DNA of 5,554 nt, from assembly GCF_020742175.1 (NCBI RefSeq), contig NZ_DYXM01000279.1, forward strand, positions 1 through 5,554. The letters run 5' to 3'. Within the stretch, counting starts at the first letter, position 1. Each line of letters begins with the position of its first letter. Of the stretch, positions 1 through 5,478 are shown piece after piece. The position numbers and the translations under genes were made by a program. The notes under the pieces are model-generated. The model had not been told where the DNA came from and did no database searches. It saw only the letters and a program-made list of their open reading frames with translations. The stretch is from Dietzia timorensis. Its GTDB lineage: Bacteria; Actinomycetota; Actinomycetes; Mycobacteriales; Mycobacteriaceae.

Positions 1-713
1 TCACCTGGGCCGACGAGGTGCTGCACGCCGCCGCCGCGCTCGACGCAGGCGCGGCCGACCTGCGCGGGGATCCCCTGGCCAGCGCGTCCGTCGCGGTGTC
101 GAACACGGTCTCGGAGTGGCTGTTCCCCAAGTGGGCGGCGACGGTCCGACGTCAGAACCCACAGGCGAAGATCTCCGCGATCCCAGGCAACTCCGAGCAG
201 GTTCTCGACGCCGTGCAGTCCGATCGCGTCGACCTCGGTTTCGTCGAGGGCCCAACGATCCCGCGCACGGTGTCCTCGCTGGATGTCGCCAGCGACGAGC
301 TCGTCGTGGTCGTCCCGCCCGAGCACGCGTGGGCCTCGCTCGACGAAACGACCCCGGCGCCGGTCTCCGCGGAGACGTTGGGGATGACGCCGCTGGTCAT
401 GCGCGAGCAGGGCTCCGGAACCCGGACGACCTTCGAGGCGGCGCTCGCGGCCATCGGTATCGACGTCGTCCCGCCGCTCATGGAGTTCGGCTCGACCGCC
501 GCGGTCCGCGAGGCCGTATTCGCTGCAGACGCACCCGCGGTGTTGTCCTCGCTTGCGGTGCAGCGCGACCTCGCCGACCGGCGACTCGTCCGCGTCCCCG
601 TCTCCGGGGTGTCGTTCCCCCGCACGCTGCGGGCGGTGTGGAATCCGCGGCGCCGCCCACGCGGGCTCGCCGCCGATCTCCTCGCCGCGGCCGTCGCCTT
701 CGGCTCCCGGTAG
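1..713 (+). CDS. LysR-type transcriptional regulator, 5' end missing
   Basis: This is the C-terminal part of a LysR-family transcriptional regulator, read in the frame that starts at base 3 and ends with TAG at 711-713 (236 codons visible). LysR proteins are usually about 300 aa, so the roughly 60-residue winged helix-turn-helix lies left of the window. The first visible residues (TWADEVLHAAAALDAGAADLRGD) look like the end of the linker helix. The next stretch, VAVSNTVSEWLFPKWAATVRR, is the start of the periplasmic-binding-protein-like effector domain. The segment LVMREQGSGTRTTFEAAL (bases 393-446) carries the E-x-GSGTR signature common in the CysL/YeiE/CbbR-like branch of LysR proteins. It probably binds a small anionic or metabolic ligand and controls a nearby or divergent gene, but no target is visible here. 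No clear terminator follows. Family assignment is firm; the subgroup is an inference. Confidence 0.9.
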   Translation, partial: TWADEVLHAAAALDAGAADLRGDPLASASVAVSNTVSEWLFPKWAATVRRQNPQAKISAIPGNSEQVLDAVQSDRVDLGFVEGPTIPRTVSSLDVASDELVVVVPPEHAWASLDETTPAPVSAETLGMTPLVMREQGSGTRTTFEAALAAIGIDVVPPLMEFGSTAAVREAVFAADAPAVLSSLAVQRDLADRRLVRVPVSGVSFPRTLRAVWNPRRRPRGLAADLLAAAVAFGSR

Positions 714-856
714 GAAGTCGGCCCCAAAGAACGCGCGGCAACGATGCCCGTTACCAACCAGCCGCAGAACCGTGACCCGTTCCCACGTAGCGCGGGCGAC
801 TTCGAGGGACGATAACCCTTATGAGCATGCCGGGCACCCCGCTCGGCCCTGAACCC

Positions 857-862
857 GAGGAG
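857..862 (+). promoter_or_regulatory. Ribosome binding site for the LppP/LprE-like gene
   Basis: GAGGAG lies 5 nt before the ATG at 868. It fixes that ATG as the start, and the resulting N-terminus is a well-formed signal peptide. Confidence 0.75.
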
Positions 863-867
863 CTCAC

Positions 868-1404
868 ATGTCTAGAACGGTCAGCAAGGTTCGCGCAGCT
901 ACCGCGGTTTCCGCGGCGGCGCTCCTGTCCACGATCGCCTTCGCCCCCGCGGCCGGCGCACAGTCCGTAGAGGATCCTTTCGGCGATATCACCGGTTCGC
1001 TCGGCGGCCCGGTGCCCTGTGATATCGATCCCGCGCAGGTCGCCGCCGATACGCCCGGCCCCCTACCCGACGACCCCGACGCCAAATGGACTGTCGGTGA
1101 GCACAACGATCTCGGCAGCAACGTCGGTTACCTGTTCCTCGAGACCGAGGGCGGCACCGGCTCGTCGCCGACTAAGGTCCTGCTGTACCACCACTGCGAG
1201 CTCACCGGCACGCAGACCGGCGACAACAATGTGCGCCGCGTCCTCGGCTCCAGTTCGCAGTTCCACGTGTCCGTCGGCACGATGCGCGAGCCGGCCGAAG
1301 ATGAGTCGAACGCCGAAACCGGCTTCGACTACACCGTCTACGTGTGGAACCCCGTCGCCAACGGCATGACGGGCATCGACGTTCCATTCGGCCTGGAGGT
1401 CTAG
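868..1404 (+). CDS. Secreted LppP/LprE-like protein
   Basis: The 178-aa product begins with a typical Sec signal peptide: basic residues K7 and R9, a hydrophobic core at about 10-26, and an AGA|Q cleavage site after residue 31. The mature part is acidic. Residues 79-115 (KWTVGEHNDLG, then YLFLETEGGTGSSPTKVLLYHH and TGTQT) resemble the core of the mycobacterial LppP/LprE family as I remember it: a Trp, then G-G-T-G-x-SPT-x-VLLFH and a GTxT segment, with a C-terminal strand like YTVYVWNP. Family members are cell-envelope proteins of unknown function, often lipoproteins. Here no Cys follows the cleavage site, so this form should be secreted, not lipidated. C51 and C110 could form a disulfide. 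An RBS precedes the ATG and a strong terminator follows, so it is probably monocistronic. Exported small protein is sure; the family is likely, based on motif memory. Confidence 0.85.
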   Translation: MSRTVSKVRAATAVSAAALLSTIAFAPAAGAQSVEDPFGDITGSLGGPVPCDIDPAQVAADTPGPLPDDPDAKWTVGEHNDLGSNVGYLFLETEGGTGSSPTKVLLYHHCELTGTQTGDNNVRRVLGSSSQFHVSVGTMREPAEDESNAETGFDYTVYVWNPVANGMTGIDVPFGLEV

Positions 1405-1445
1405 CCCGGCCCCACCGCGGTGTCTCCGCGGCCCCGGCACGACAA

Positions 1446-1480
1446 GCGCCCGCAGCGAGGTTGTTCCTCGCTGCGGGCGC
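1446..1480. terminator. Perfect 15-bp hairpin terminator
   Basis: A 15-nt arm (1446-1460) is followed by a TTGTT loop and its exact reverse complement (1466-1480). It begins 42 nt after the stop of the LppP/LprE-like gene. T-rich sequence after the stem is short (TGTGCTTT) on the + strand and weak (TTGTCG) on the - strand, as is common in high-GC actinobacteria. Because a leftward ORF converges from the right, it could stop transcription from both sides. Confidence 0.85.
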
Positions 1481-1501
1481 TGTGCTTTACCCACCTATGA
1501 C

Positions 1502-1521
1502 GGCGGACGCGCCGCTCCGCC
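1502..1521 (-). terminator. Possible small hairpin after the leftward ORF
   Basis: GGCGGA and TCCGCC pair around an 8-nt loop, 17 nt beyond the stop of the 142-codon leftward ORF. The 6-bp stem is short and has no T-tract, so its role as a terminator is uncertain. Confidence 0.25.
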
Positions 1522-1537
1522 AATGGCGGCCGGTCGC

Positions 1538-1966
1538 TCACGCTTCTTCGAACGCCAGGTCCTCGATCTTCCTAGGACTGCGGAACGTTCCGCACTGCCG
1601 AGGGAGATCGAGCGGAAAGCTCACCCCGCCAGATCGTTGGCGAGCCGCGCTGAGAAGCATGCCAATTTCGATGCCTCGATGAAGCGGCTCTGTGAATTCA
1701 ACTTCCCTCGTCGGGTTGACCGCGCTTTCCACAGGTAGAAGGTCAGCGGCCTCGACAGAGCCATCACCAGAATGTACGAAGAGGTTTGTGTAAACACCTG
1801 TCCTTGCAGCCTGGGCGATCACCACATCGCCGTCCGCAGCTCGGGCGTCAAGGAGTTCCACCATCGTGATGTCGGCGACCTGACGCTCGACTCGGACATG
1901 CTCATAGCCGCGTCCGACACCGATCAGTAGCTGATCTAGTGGAGTGCGAAGCCGGGGGCTACGCAC
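1538..1966 (-). CDS. Hypothetical protein with atypical codon use
   Basis: This leftward ORF of 142 codons has a GTG start and TGA stop. I do not recognise the product. It is soluble, with no signal peptide or membrane segment, has one Cys, and is acidic over its middle part (about residues 33-75, including DITMVELLDARAADGDVV). By my hand count GC is about 74% at codon position 1, 46% at position 2 and 58% at position 3. The first two values fit coding DNA of a GC-rich genome, but position 3 is far below the roughly 90% seen in a sample of the phosphatase gene. This suggests a gene of foreign origin, a decaying gene, or a chance ORF. It begins 46 nt after the stop of the secreted-paralog gene upstream, so cotranscription is possible, but no well-spaced RBS precedes the GTG. 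An internal ATG at codon 36 is an alternative start. If it is not real, bases 1481-2012 hold no gene. Confidence 0.4.
   Translation of the reverse strand: MRSPRLRTPLDQLLIGVGRGYEHVRVERQVADITMVELLDARAADGDVVIAQAARTGVYTNLFVHSGDGSVEAADLLPVESAVNPTREVEFTEPLHRGIEIGMLLSAARQRSGGVSFPLDLPRQCGTFRSPRKIEDLAFEEA
1577..1592. repeat. Perfect 16-bp palindrome
   Basis: TGCGGAACGTTCCGCA equals its own reverse complement. It lies near the 3' end of the 142-codon leftward ORF. It could be a binding site for a dimeric DNA-binding protein or a chance event; no promoter is visible next to it. Confidence 0.5.
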
Positions 1967-2012
1967 CTCACCCGCAAGAGGCCGTGAAACGGGGCACCTA
2001 GCCGAACAATTG

Positions 2013-2627
2013 TCAGGCGATCTCGGCCTGGCCCTCGCAAGTCGAGTACGGCGCCGAGCTCATGGGGACAGGATTGACGCTGCCAATGATGATCAGCGGG
2101 AATAGCACGGACAGCGGGAATCCCTCTGCGCTTCCCTCGACTCGCCACGTCACCGTGCCGACACCGGTCGGGACGTCGAAGTCGGCGAACGGGGCGTCGC
2201 CGCCGAACGGCCCGAACGGCACCTCGCCGGTCTCGTTCGTCGTCGTGTTCGTCCAGTGGAAGGTCCCCGAGGTGTTGGTGAACCACGATCCGCCCTCGAT
2301 AGACACCGCGGCCACTCCGGATTCGCCTTCCTTGGTGGCGACCTGCACGTCAACGCTCGTGGCGATCGAGCCGAGCGACGGGTCGAGCCCGACACACTGC
2401 CCGCCGGCGACCGCGGAACCGAGGTCTCCGGAGCCGACGGAGGCGAGGCCACCGCCAGCCAGCGCGGCAACGGAGCCGGGGAACATCTCCGCGGAGTTCA
2501 CGGCGCCTTCAAGCGAGTTCGGGTCGATGGATCCGGTCGGCTGCGCGGAGGCAGTCGCGGGAATAGAAAGGACGAGTGCGCCTGCGCCGAGGAGGGCGAT
2601 ACCGCGGGTGGCTGAAGAAGGTCTCAT
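2013..2627 (-). CDS. Secreted protein of unknown function, paralog A
   Basis: The 204-aa product has a clear Sec signal peptide: R2 and R8, a hydrophobic core from about residue 9 to 22, and ATASA|Q cleavage after residue 28. The mature protein is rich in Gly, Ser, Thr and Val, with strand-like segments (GTFHWTN, GVGTVTW), which suggests an all-beta fold. Its only two cysteines, C78 (GGQC) and C197 (STC, eight residues from the end), probably form a disulfide that ties the N-terminal part to the C-terminal tail. It is a paralog of the next gene upstream: 21 of the first 29 residues match, and both share GSIDP, CV-x-x-DP-x-LGSIA, KEG-x-x-GVAA, HWTN-x-TT, FGP and PTG-x-G-x-VTW. AAGGAG sits 5 nt before the ATG. 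It lies 42 bp downstream of its paralog, probably in one operon. I do not recognise the family; a role at the cell surface is inferred from export only. Confidence 0.88.
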   Translation of the reverse strand: MRPSSATRGIALLGAGALVLSIPATASAQPTGSIDPNSLEGAVNSAEMFPGSVAALAGGGLASVGSGDLGSAVAGGQCVGLDPSLGSIATSVDVQVATKEGESGVAAVSIEGGSWFTNTSGTFHWTNTTTNETGEVPFGPFGGDAPFADFDVPTGVGTVTWRVEGSAEGFPLSVLFPLIIIGSVNPVPMSSAPYSTCEGQAEIA

Positions 2628-2632
2628 GGGTA

Positions 2633-2638
2633 CTCCTT
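2633..2638 (-). promoter_or_regulatory. Ribosome binding site for paralog A
   Basis: Read leftward this is AAGGAG, 5 nt before the ATG at 2627. It lies inside the 42-bp gap after the stop of paralog B. No promoter or terminator is evident in that gap, which supports cotranscription. Confidence 0.7.
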
Positions 2639-2669
2639 GACGAGGTTCCGGGTTATGCCCTGGGTGCCG

Positions 2670-3272
2670 CTAGGCGATGTCCGCCGCTCCGGTGCAGGTG
2701 GATACCGGGGTGGTGATGACGGGCCCTTCACCGAAGATGCTGACTGCCGACAGCGGCACGGAGATGGAGAACGGCACGGCTTCCTGGTGGGCGTCTGCGT
2801 GCCATGTCACACGGCCGGCGCCTGTGGGGATGTCGTGATACTCGAATGCCGCGTCGGCGATCAGGGGACCGAAGTCCACTGCGCCCGTAGCGCCGGTGGT
2901 CTCGTTGGTCCAGTGCAGTGTGCCCACCGTGCCGCTGACAATGCCGCCGAGGAATTCGGTGGCCGCGACGCCCGGCTCACCTTCCTTCGATTCCATCGTG
3001 ATCTGCAGCGAGTTCGCCGCGATCGATCCGAGCGCAGGGTCGATGGCGACGCAATTACCACCCGCGACCTGCGTCGCGAGGTCGGACGAGCCTGCCAGTG
3101 CGAGCGAGCCGCCTACGGTGTTCATCGACATGACGGCCGGGAATTCCGCGGGCCCGAGCGATGCCGGGTCGATGGACCCTCGGTCTTGGGCGGAGGCCGT
3201 GGCAGGCACCGCAAAGAGGAGTGCACCGGCGCCGACGAGCGCCAATCCGCGAGTGAGGGTCGAGGGTCGCAT
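2670..3272 (-). CDS. Secreted protein of unknown function, paralog B
   Basis: The 200-aa product is the first gene of the probable leftward pair. The start is the ATG at 3272: GGAAGGA lies 6 nt upstream and the N-terminus MRPSTLTRGLALVGAG matches that of paralog A. An ATG at 3314 in the same frame would add 14 residues before the signal peptide and is unlikely. The signal peptide ends ATASA|Q after residue 28. The mature protein keeps the two cysteines of paralog A (C74 and C193), with the same 119-residue spacing although small gaps are needed between them, and the shared HWTN-x-TT and PTG-x-G-x-VTW blocks. The two differ most just after the signal peptide and in the stretch before the last Cys, which may reflect different ligands. 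No catalytic motif is visible, and the family is not one I can name. Confidence 0.88.
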   Translation of the reverse strand: MRPSTLTRGLALVGAGALLFAVPATASAQDRGSIDPASLGPAEFPAVMSMNTVGGSLALAGSSDLATQVAGGNCVAIDPALGSIAANSLQITMESKEGEPGVAATEFLGGIVSGTVGTLHWTNETTGATGAVDFGPLIADAAFEYHDIPTGAGRVTWHADAHQEAVPFSISVPLSAVSIFGEGPVITTPVSTCTGAADIA

Positions 3273-3278
3273 TGGGTG

Positions 3279-3285
3279 TCCTTCC
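3279..3285 (-). promoter_or_regulatory. Ribosome binding site that sets the start of paralog B
   Basis: Read leftward this is GGAAGGA, 6 nt before the ATG at 3272. It decides between that ATG and the in-frame ATG at 3314. Confidence 0.75.
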
Positions 3286-3295
3286 ACCGGGGACA

Positions 3296-3313
3296 TGACG
3301 TACATCACCGTCA
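3296..3313. repeat. Short inverted repeat upstream of paralog B
   Basis: TGACG and CGTCA flank 8 nt. It lies 24 to 41 nt before the start codon of paralog B, between the candidate -10 region and the RBS, where a repressor could act. With 5-bp arms it may be chance. Confidence 0.25.
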
Positions 3314-3319
3314 CACAAA

Positions 3320-3348
3320 ACTTTGCTTCACTTAATTAACGGCGTCAA
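3320..3348 (-). promoter_or_regulatory. Candidate promoter for the secreted-paralog operon
   Basis: Read leftward, TTGACG (3348-3343) is a good -35 element, followed after 17 nt by CAAAGT (3325-3320), a weak -10 that keeps the A and final T of TANNNT. It lies in the most AT-rich stretch of the window, which includes TTAATTAA at 3332-3339. A TTGACT on the + strand at 3362-3367 points towards the phosphatase gene, but I find no matching -10 at the usual distance. Confidence 0.35.
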
Positions 3349-3379
3349 CAGCTCATTAGTATTGACTACCGAGGCGTTA

Positions 3380-3396
3380 CTTCGGCGTGGCCGAAG
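3380..3396. repeat. 17-bp inverted repeat upstream of the phosphatase gene
   Basis: CTTCGGC and GCCGAAG flank GTG with perfect 7-bp arms. It sits about 150 nt before the phosphatase start and about 110 nt before paralog B's start, in the divergent intergenic region. It could be an operator for a dimeric regulator or a tight hairpin in the phosphatase leader. Confidence 0.4.
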
Positions 3397-3543
3397 CGAT
3401 GCCTGCGCCGGCGACGCAAGCTCAGACAGCGTCAACAAATTCCCGGAAAGTAATTGCCGACCATTCCCCGACCCCCGCGCAATTCCAAGTCCCTCACCCG
3501 ATTACGGGCGGTTCTCAACATTCGCACAGCAGCAGCGGGAACA

Positions 3544-4929
3544 ATGGCGATCATGAAGCCTGCCACCCCTGCCCTACTTCTCGGTCCGATGCTGCGCTAC
3601 GTCGACGAGACCCGCGCTACCGTGTGGATCGAAACCTCCGAGCCATGCAATGCGACCGTGAGAGTGGACGACAAGGAGTTCAGCGAGCGAACGTGGGAGG
3701 TCTTCGGCCACCACTACGCACTCATCCAGATCGAGGGTCTGCCGCAAGGCGAGACTCTTCCCTACAAGCTCGATATCGACGGCGCCCAGGTCTGGCCGGA
3801 GCAGGGCGGCCGCGACAGCGTCATCCGCACCCTCCGGGAGAACACGGCCGTGCGGCTGTCCTTCGGTTCGTGCCGTCGTGGCGAGAAGCAGTCGCCGCGC
3901 ATGCTGCGCGAGATCGGCGCCGACGCGCTCGTCGCGCTCGCCAACCAGATGTCCGACACCCCGCATTCGCTGTGGCCGGACGCGATGCTGCTGCTTGGCG
4001 ACCAGATCTACGCAGACATCCCCAGCGAGGACATCGCCACCCGCCTCGCCAAGCGCCGCAAGGCCGGCCAGGGCCCGAAGGCCGTGCGCGAGTCGAAGGG
4101 GTCGGGCGGCGACCGCGACGTCTCCGAGGAGATCTGCGACTTCGAGGAATACTCGTGGCTCTATCACGAGTCGTGGTCGGATCCGGACGTGCGCTGGCTA
4201 TTGTCCACGGTCCCGAGCTGCATGATCCTCGACGACCACGACCTGCGCGACGACTGGAACTCCTCCCGCTTCTGGCGCGCGGAGATGACCGCACAGCCAT
4301 GGTGGGAAGACCGGGTCGCCGGCGCGTTCTCCAGCTATTTCGTCTACCAGCACCTCGGCAACCTCTCCCCCGACGAGCTCGCCGAAGAACCCACCTATCA
4401 GCAGCTGCGCACCCGCACCGAGCCCGAAACCCGCGAGCGCCTGCTCACCGAATTCTCGGTCGAGGCGGACGCCGACCCGGCCACATCCACGTGGAGTTAC
4501 CACCGCGATTTCGGCCGCGTCCGGGTGCTCATGCTCGACGTGCGCGCCTCGCGCCACCTGCATCAGGGCGACCGCCTCGTCATGGACCACAGCGAGTGGG
4601 ACTGGGTCCGGCAGATGAGCCTCGACGCCGACGTCGACCATCTCCTCTTCGGCTCCTCGCTGCCGGCGTTCATGGTGCCGGCACTGCATCACATCGAGGG
4701 CTGGAACGAGGCGACGGTCGAGCTCCTCGACAAGCACCCGCAGCAGTCCAAGTTCGCCGAGTGGATGCGCCGCACCGTGGATCTCGAGCACTGGGCGGCA
4801 TTCCGGAAGTCCTTCGATAATTTCGTCGAGCTGCTCACCGACCTCGCCAAGGGCGCCGGCGGCACGACGCCGTCATCCATTCTGGTGTTGGGTGGCGACG
4901 TGCACTGCTCCTACCTGGAGGAGGTGTAG
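3544..4929 (+). CDS. PhoD-like alkaline phosphatase, cut short by in-frame TAG
   Basis: The 461-aa product is most of an alkaline phosphatase D-like metallophosphoesterase. Residues 1-100 form the beta-rich N-terminal domain of actinobacterial PhoD-like proteins (LLLGPMLRYVDETRATVWIET). The catalytic domain carries SFGSC (106-110), GDQIYAD (152-158), DDHD (230-233), LDVRASR (331-337), GSSLP (370-374), LHHIEGWNE (381-389) and GGDVH (450-454). By analogy with PhoD these Cys, Asp and His residues should bind the catalytic metals, and the enzyme should hydrolyse phosphoesters. There is no signal peptide or twin-arginine motif, so it should be cytoplasmic, unlike Tat-exported Bacillus PhoD. A TAG at 4927-4929 ends the frame seven residues after GGDVH, but homology-like sequence continues in frame to 5355. 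The intact protein would be about 603 aa, the usual length for this group. The start is ATG 3544 or ATG 3553: GGGA at 3537-3540 is poorly spaced for either. An in-frame TTG at 3454 would add a non-conserved tail. Confidence 0.82.
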   Translation: MAIMKPATPALLLGPMLRYVDETRATVWIETSEPCNATVRVDDKEFSERTWEVFGHHYALIQIEGLPQGETLPYKLDIDGAQVWPEQGGRDSVIRTLRENTAVRLSFGSCRRGEKQSPRMLREIGADALVALANQMSDTPHSLWPDAMLLLGDQIYADIPSEDIATRLAKRRKAGQGPKAVRESKGSGGDRDVSEEICDFEEYSWLYHESWSDPDVRWLLSTVPSCMILDDHDLRDDWNSSRFWRAEMTAQPWWEDRVAGAFSSYFVYQHLGNLSPDELAEEPTYQQLRTRTEPETRERLLTEFSVEADADPATSTWSYHRDFGRVRVLMLDVRASRHLHQGDRLVMDHSEWDWVRQMSLDADVDHLLFGSSLPAFMVPALHHIEGWNEATVELLDKHPQQSKFAEWMRRTVDLEHWAAFRKSFDNFVELLTDLAKGAGGTTPSSILVLGGDVHCSYLEEV

Positions 4930-5355
4930 CTCACCGATCCGTCGGTCGCGCAGTCGCCGACGCAGGTGCATCAGCTCGTCATGTCGCCGTACCGCAATCC
5001 GCTCAACCTGCCGATCCGAGTGGTCAATCAGGTGGCTCGGCTGCGGCCGATCGTCGCTCTCATGCGGCTGCTGTCGCGCTCGCGCGGCGTTGTCGAACCG
5101 CCGGTGCGCTGGGGCGTGTCGGATGGGATTTGGTTCGGCAATGGGGTCATGACTCTCGTGCTTGAGGGTCGCCATGCCCATGTCGAGGTCGACCACGCGC
5201 GGGTCGTATGGCCACTGCGCGGGCTCGGCCGTTTTCTCACGCGACTGCCATTCGCGATGCCGCGCAGCAAGGGCCGCACGTCTGACGACGGAGATGCGAA
5301 GACCGCCCCGCGGCAGATTCTCCGCCGGACCCTGAACAAGAAGCTCGCGGGGTAG
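4930..5355 (+). pseudogene. In-frame C-terminal remainder of the PhoD-like phosphatase
   Basis: After the TAG at 4927-4929 the same frame runs on for 141 codons to a TAG at 5353-5355. Its start (LTDPSVAQSPTQVHQLVMSPYRNPLNLPIRVVNQ) reads as the direct continuation of the phosphatase domain; a VHQL-x-MSP-x-RNP segment after the GGDVH strand is, to my knowledge, usual in PhoD-like proteins. Codon use stays GC-rich and there is no frameshift or second stop. The end is basic (RRTLNKKLAG). On its own it has no convincing RBS; the first in-frame start, GTG at 4963, and ATG at 4981 fall inside conserved sequence. It is therefore best seen as the severed 3' part of the upstream gene, unless the TAG is read through or is a base-call error. 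Confidence 0.75.
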
Positions 5356-5360
5356 CGCAG

Positions 5361-5375
5361 CGCCCAGCTTGGGCG
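5361..5375 (+). terminator. Small hairpin after the phosphatase gene
   Basis: CGCCC and GGGCG pair around AGCTT, 5 nt after the final stop of the phosphatase frame. With 5 bp it is weak alone and may assist the larger hairpin that follows. Confidence 0.3.
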
Positions 5376-5383
5376 AAATAGCC

Positions 5384-5434
5384 GATCGCCGGTCCTTGCG
5401 CGCACCACTTCGGTGCACACAAGAACCGGCGATC
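5384..5434. terminator. Long hairpin between converging genes, likely bidirectional terminator
   Basis: GATCGCCGGT (5384-5393) pairs perfectly with ACCGGCGATC (5425-5434). After one mismatch, four more pairs follow (5395-5398 with 5420-5423), and the tip contains GCACC-ACTTC-GGTGC (5402-5416). The element stands between the rightward phosphatase gene and a leftward gene whose stop is at 5479, so it probably ends transcription from both sides. There is no clear U-tract. Confidence 0.7.
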
Positions 5435-5478
5435 ACAGGAGGAAAGCTAGGGGTGCTGGTCCCCTTACCTCCGTTGAA

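Noticed and set aside
714..867. Promoter for the LppP/LprE-like gene
   Set aside because: GATAAC at 810-815 could serve as a -10, but no -35 element stands at a suitable distance, so I do not list it as a feature.
2062..2640. Long + strand ORF of 192 codons
   Set aside because: It is the antisense of secreted paralog A, which has an RBS, a signal peptide and a paralog; the + strand product is a Pro/Ser-rich shadow without motifs.
2637..3335. Long + strand ORF of 232 codons
   Set aside because: It is antisense to paralog B, very rich in Arg and Gly, and resembles no protein; long shadow ORFs are common in high-GC DNA.
3300..3345. CRP/GlxR-type site around TGTGACGGTGATGTAC on the - strand
   Set aside because: The left half TGTGA fits, but the right half is TGTAC where TCACA is expected, so the dyad is absent.
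3387..4820. + strand ORF of 477 codons overlapping the phosphatase
   Set aside because: Its product is dominated by Arg, Ala, Pro and Gly and is a frame-shifted shadow of the phosphatase, which carries all the expected motifs.
4927..4929. TAG as a pyrrolysine codon
   Set aside because: PhoD-like enzymes are not known to use pyrrolysine, nothing here resembles the pyrrolysine machinery, and a nonsense change or base-call error is far simpler.
4873..5436. Leftward ORF of 187 codons over the end of the phosphatase gene
   Set aside because: The + strand frame here continues the PhoD-like sequence with conserved-looking segments, while the leftward product is Arg/His-rich and motif-free. It also runs through the terminator hairpin.
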